From Alopecurus myosuroides (Eukaryota > Streptophyta > Magnoliopsida > Poales > Poaceae): a stretch of 64,000 bases of DNA. Positions 59,143 to 64,000 of this stretch are shown one piece after another; the first letter of the stretch is position 1, and the number at the start of each line of letters is the position of its first letter. The notes beneath the pieces were generated by a model. It was not told the origin of the DNA, searched no databases, and worked only from the letters and a program-made list of their open reading frames with translations. A program made the position numbers and the translations under genes. The stretch covers positions 62,339,371-62,403,370 of the forward strand of contig CM054060.1 in assembly GCA_028641055.1 (NCBI GenBank). Reading direction: 5' to 3'.

Positions 59143-59529
59143 TGTTCGGTCTTGAAGGGAGAGAAGGGCAAAGGTCTGGAGAGGGATGAGAAGATGGAGG
59201 ACGAGTGAAACGGTCTATTTAAAGACACGATTAGACGTGAATTTATTTGGGGGTAGATGAAGCAAACTGTGTGAAAACGTTGGATGCAGTGTAGAAGAGT
59301 TGATGCATGGTCAAAGAGGTGTAGAACAGGCATAGGCGTAGGCGTAGGACAGGTAGTGATACGGAGTATGAGCGCGTGTGCATTCGTCAGTCGAAGTGAT
59401 TCGACGTTGCATGCGTGTATTAAAGAGGTGAAGAGAAGAAAGTCCAAAGTCTCACGCCAAATCCTGCCTCGCTGCATATGCATTTATGCGTATCTTCTGA
59501 AAACGAGGCGTGGAGGTCTGCGTCGCTGC
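59143..59529. promoter_or_regulatory. Upstream region of coiled-coil gene
   Basis: Should hold its promoter on the minus strand. A TATA-like 'tttaaatagacc' lies at 59212-59223 (read on the minus strand), about 70-80 bp before the ATG, a plausible core promoter. Confidence 0.4.
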
Positions 59530-59640
59530 AAATGCGACGCAACTCGTGTTTCTGAACCGAGGCGTGCAGGGCTGCTGCAAATGCGACGCGACTTGTGTTT
59601 CTGAAACGAGGTGTGCAGGGCTGCTGCAAATGCGACGCGA
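59530..59640 (+). repeat. 49-bp tandem repeat, 2.3 copies
   Basis: Units starting 'aaatgcgacgc' lie at 59530, 59579 and 59628 (partial). Each includes 'gtttctgaa(a/c)cgagg' and 'gtgcagggctgctgc'. A diverged unit precedes (59480-59529) and another 'aaaacgaggcgtgcatgc' block occurs at 59682. Confidence 0.9.
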
Positions 59641-60087
59641 CGTTAACTCTTTTCTTCTTCTGCCACGTTGTTTACTCTGAAAAAACGAGGCGTGCATGCA
59701 GCGAGCTGATGAACGGGGCCCCACTAGACAGTGTCCATTGTTGCATGCAGTTACATTGAGACAAAACACCCAGTCCCTTGATCGTAAGGAACGGTGCAGA
59801 TCGAGTCCATGCATGCAAACTACGGCGGCAACGCCCTGCAGACGCTGAGACGAGCGCTTCTCTGTGCAGGAACGCAATCCTCTGACTTTAGGTCACTGAC
59901 AAATGGAGCCCATCACACACCGGACCCACATGTCATGGGAGAAAGTCAGAGAACATAAGGTGGGCAAAGTAAGAGGATTTGGTTCCCTCTGTTTTTAGGG
60001 CATGTACAATAGTGTAGACGGGTGCTGTCTGCACTACTCGGCCATGTCATTTCTAGATATTTTTAGAGATAGTTGGTACAGTGCAGT
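59641..60087. other. Intergenic DNA before satellite array
   Basis: No gene. 'gggcatgtacaatagtg' near 59998 resembles the start motif of several grass MITEs, but an opposite end was not found before the satellite begins. Confidence 0.35.
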
Positions 60088-63000
60088 GACCCCCTAGCTT
60101 GTGTTGGGATCCAGACGCTCCGTAGCCCCCTCCCGGTGAAACCCTAGCCCCGCTGGAGAAATACCAGACTTATACGGAAACACGCGGTAACTGCGTCGAA
60201 AGGGGGTAGCAATGTGGAAATATTTGCTTGGTTGTGCTAGGATAGCCCATAGGAACACAAAACAAAAAGGTAGAACCCGCATCTTCGGAAGATTCACGAT
60301 GTTTGGTCCGATACAGGAGTTTCACCCTATAAGCGCTCACGAGAGAGAAGTGGATGCCGGTGAAGCGGGTCACACCCCGGAGAGCAATCTTTGACATCCA
60401 AAGCACACAACACACCTATACTAACATGGTATTTCACCCCCTAGCTTTTGTTGGGATCCAGATACCCCGTAGCCCCCTCCCGGTGAAACCCTAGCCCCGC
60501 TGGAGAAATACCGGACGTATACGGAAACACGCGGTAACTGCGTCGAAAGGGGGTAGCAATGTGGAACTATTTGCTTGGTTTTGCTATAATAGCCCATAGG
60601 AACACAAAACAAAAAGGTAGAACCCACCTCTTCGGAAGGTTCACGATGTTTGGTCCGATACAGGAGTTTCACCCTATAAGCGCTCACGAGAGAGAAGTGG
60701 ATGCCGGTGAAGCGGGTCACACCCCGAAGAGCAATCTTTGACATCCAAAGCACACAACACACCTATACTAACATGGTATGGCACCCCCTAGCTTTTGTTG
60801 GGATCCAGACACTTCGTAGCCCCCCTCCCGGTGAAACCCTAGCCCCGCTGGAGAAATACCTGACTTATACGGAAACACGCGGTAACCGCGTCGAAAGGGG
60901 GTAGCAATGTGGAACTATTTGCTTGGTTGTGCTAGGATATCCCATAGGAACACAAAACATAAAGGTAGAACCCACCTCTTCGGAAGATTCACGATGTTTG
61001 GTCCGATACAGGAGTTTCACCCTATAAGCGCCCACGAGAGAGAAGTGGATACCGGTGAAGCGGGTCACACCCCGGAGAGCAATCTTTGACATCCAAAGCA
61101 CACAACACACCTATACTAACATGGTATGGCACCCCCTAGCTTTTTTTGGGATCCAGACACTCGGTAGCCCCCCTCCCGGTGAAACCCTAGCCCCGCTGGA
61201 GAAATACCTGACTTATACGGAAACACGCGGTAACTGCGTCGAAAGGGGGTAGAAATGTGGAACTATTTGCTTGGTTGTGCTATTATATCCCATAGGAACA
61301 CAAAACATAAAGGTAGAACCCACCTCTTCGGAAGATTCACGATGTTTGGTCCGATACAGGAGTTTCACCCTATATGCGCTCACGAGAGAGAAGTGGATGT
61401 CGGTGAAGCGGGTCACACCCCGGAGAGCAATCTTTGACATCCAAAGCACACAACACACCTATACTAACATGGTATGACACCCCCTAGGTTTTGTTGGGAT
61501 CCAGACACTCCGTAGCCCCTCCCGGTGAAACCCTAGCCCCGCTGGAGAAATACCTGACTTATACGGAAACACGCGGTAACTGCGTTGAAAGGGGGTAGCA
61601 ATGTGGAACTATTTGCTTGGTTGTGCTAGTATATCCCATAGGAACACAAAACATAAAGGTAGAACCCACCTCTTCGGAAGATTCACGATGTTTGGTCCGA
61701 TACAGGAGTTTCACCCTATAAGTGCCCACGAGAGAGAAGTGGATGCCGGTGAAGCGGGTCACACCCCGGAGAGCAATCTTTGACATCCAAAGCACACCAC
61801 GCACCTATACTAACATGGTATGGAACCCCCTAGCTTTTGTTGGGATCCAGACACTCTGTAGCCCCCCTCCCGGTGAAACCCTAGCCCCGCTGGCGAAATA
61901 CCTGTCTTATACGGAAACAAGCGGTAACTGTGTCGAAAGGGGGTAGAAATGTGGAACTATTTTCTTGGTTGTTCTAGGATATCCCATAGGAACACAAAAC
62001 ATAAATGTATAACCCACCTCTTCGGAAGATTCACGATGTTTGGTCCGATACAGGAGTTTCACCCTATAAGCGCTCACGAGAGAGAAGTGGATGCCGGTGA
62101 AGCGGGTCACACCCCGGAGAGAAATATTTGACATCGAAAGCACACAACACACCTATAATAACATGGTATGGCACCCCCTAGCTTTTGTTGGGATCCAGAC
62201 ACTCCGTAGCCCCCCACCCGGTGAAACCCTAGCCCCGTTGGAGAAATACCTGACTTATACGGAAACACGCGGTAACTGCGTCGATAGGGGTTAGCAATGT
62301 GGAACTATTTGCTTGTTTGTGCTAGGATAGCCCATAGGAAGACAAAACAAAAAGGTAGAACCCACCTCTTCGGAAGATTCAGGATGTTTGGTCCGATACA
62401 GGAGTTTCACCCTGTAAGCGCTCACGAGAGAGAAGTGGATGCCGGTGAAGCGGGTCACACCCCGGAGAGCAATCTTTGACATCCAAAGCACACAACAAAC
62501 CTATATTAACATTCTATGGCACCCCTAGCTTGTGTTGGGATCCAGACGCTCCGTAGCCCCCCTCCCGGTGAAACCCTAGCTCAGCTGTAGAAATACCGGA
62601 CTTATACGGAAACACACGGTAACTGCGTCGAAAGGGGGTAGCAATGTGGAACTATTTGCTTGGTTGTGCTAGGATAGACCATAGGAACACAAAACAAAAA
62701 GGTAGAACCCACCTCTTCGGAAGATTCACGATGTTTGGTCCGATACAGGAGTTTCACCCTATAAGCGCTCACGAGAGAGAAGTGGATGCCGGTGAAGCAG
62801 GTCACACCCCGGAGAGCAATCTTTGACATCCAAAGCACACAACACACCTATACTAACATGGTATTTCACCCCCTAGCTTTTGTTGGGATCCAGACACTCC
62901 GTAGCCCCCCTCTCGGTGAAACCCTAGCCCCGCTGGAGAAATACCGGACTTATACGGAAACACGCGGTAACTACGTCAAAAAGGGGGTAGCAATGTGGAA

Positions 63001-64000
63001 CTATTTGCTTAGTTGTGCTAGAATATCCCATAGGAAGACAAAACAATAAGGTAGAACCCATCTCTTTGGAAGATTCACGATGTTTGGTCCGATACAGGAG
63101 TTTCACCCTATAAGCGCTCACGAGAGAGAAGTGGATGCCGGTGAAGCGGGTCACACCCCGGAGAGCAATCTTTGACATAAAAAGCACACAACACACCTCT
63201 ACTAACATGGTAATGGCACCCCCTATCTTTTGTTGGGATCCAGACACTCCGTAGCCCCCCTCCCGGTGAAACCCTAGCCCCGCTGGAGAAATACCTGACT
63301 TATACGGAAACACGCGGTAACCGCGTCGAAAGGGGGTAGCAATGTGGAACTATTTGCTTGGTTGTGCTATTATATCCCATAGGAACACAAAACATAAAGG
63401 TAGAACCCACCTCTTCGGAAGATTCACGATGTTTGGTCCGATACAGGAGTTTCACCCTATAAGTGCCCACGAGAGAGAAGTGGATGCCGGTGAAGCGGGT
63501 CACACCCCGGAGAGCAATCTTTGACATCCAAAGCACACCACGCACCTATACTAACATGGTATGGAACCCCCTAGCTTTTGTTGGGATCCAGACACTCTGT
63601 AGCCCCCCTCCCGGTGAAACCCTAGCCCCGCTGGAGAAATACCTGTCTTATACGGAAACAAGCGGTAACTGTGTCGAAAGGGGGTAGAAATGTGGAACTA
63701 TTTGCTTGGTTGTTCTAGGATATCCCATAGGAACACAAAACATAAATGTATAACCCACCTCTTCGGAAGATTCACGATGTTTGGTCCGATACAGGAGTTT
63801 CACCCTATAAGCGCTCACGAGAGAGAAGTGGATGCCGGTGAAGCGGGTCACACCCCGGAGAGAAATATTTGACATCGAAAGCACACAACACACCTATAAT
63901 AACATGGTATGGCACCCCCTAGCTTTTGTTGGGATCCAGACACTCCGTAGCCCCCCACCCGGTGAAACCCTAGCCCCGCTGGAGAAATACCTGACTTATA
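60088..64000. repeat. ~348-bp satellite array, about 11 monomers, continuing past the window
   Basis: The landmark 'aatgtggaa' recurs at 60211, 60558, 60906, 61254, 61600, 61948, 62296, 62643, 62994, 63341 and 63689: spacing 346-351 bp, mostly 347-348. Monomers are over 90% alike by eye. Each contains BamHI-type 'ttgggatccagac', a telobox-like 'gtgaaaccctagcccc', and 'gatgtttggtccgatacagg'. Because units repeat, both strands carry recurring 60-80-codon open frames; these are by-products of the repeat and have no recognisable domains. Copies from 63.46 kb to the end repeat variants seen 1741 bp earlier. The left edge at about 60088 is sharp; the right edge is outside the window. Confidence 0.95.

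Noticed and set aside
60094..63893. Series of 60-81-codon open frames on both strands, repeated about every 348 bp
   Set aside because: They are the same two frames recurring in each satellite monomer, with no domain and no codon-level conservation; the repeat itself explains them.
60088..64000. CRISPR-like array
   Set aside because: Units are 348 bp with no short repeat/unique spacer alternation, and the context is a plant nuclear genome.

Overview
The window reads as nuclear DNA of a large-genome grass, most likely a Triticeae species (wheat, barley, rye or a relative). This rests on several Stowaway MITEs with CTCCCTCCGT/ACGGAGGGAG ends and TA target sites, copia elements of the SIRE/Maximus-like and TGAAAGG-LTR types, a gypsy element with a TGATACGTCTC-type LTR and a tRNA-Asp primer site, CACTA subterminal arrays, and GT-AG introns in the few genes. 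Family names are from memory of these repeat classes; no database was searched.

Layout. 0-5.2 kb: unassigned GC-rich, LTR-like DNA, then CACTA subterminal DNA with a nested 1.2-kb hAT-type element holding a 30-G run. 5.2-13.1 kb is the only gene-like island: Stowaway MITEs, a decayed B3-domain gene (minus, 8.1-9.9 kb) and the one convincing intact gene, a three-exon SCNM1 homologue (minus, 11448-12875, 253 aa), a predicted minor-spliceosome factor. 13.65-24.96 kb is nested: a probable small PIF/Harbinger-type element carries a rearranged phosphofructokinase fragment and was split by a 10-kb copia element (14192-24179, TSD ggagg). 25.7-36.0 kb: a ~650-bp tandem repeat split by an older copia element (26624-34787, TSD cttaa). 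36.4-42.25 kb: a non-coding gypsy element. 42.25-46.87 kb: a 5'-truncated copia element carrying two MITE insertions.

47.2-50.6 kb is a frameshifted Mutator (MULE) transposase gene. A small two-exon GRF-zinc-finger gene follows (52030-52555). 53.6-57.1 kb holds LTR fragments and a decayed LINE. 58.7-59.14 kb holds a small coiled-coil gene with an apparent 2-bp frameshift. From 60.09 kb to the window end there is a ~348-bp satellite array of about 11 monomers. Its last part repeats an earlier part at a 1741-bp (5-monomer) offset, the sign of an emerging higher-order repeat.

The genes do not form a pathway. The window is mostly layered mobile DNA around a small island. The most noteworthy items are the satellite with its 5-mer periodicity and telobox-like motif, the ~650-bp tandem repeat with a clean copia empty site, and the three-layer Harbinger/PFK/copia nest.
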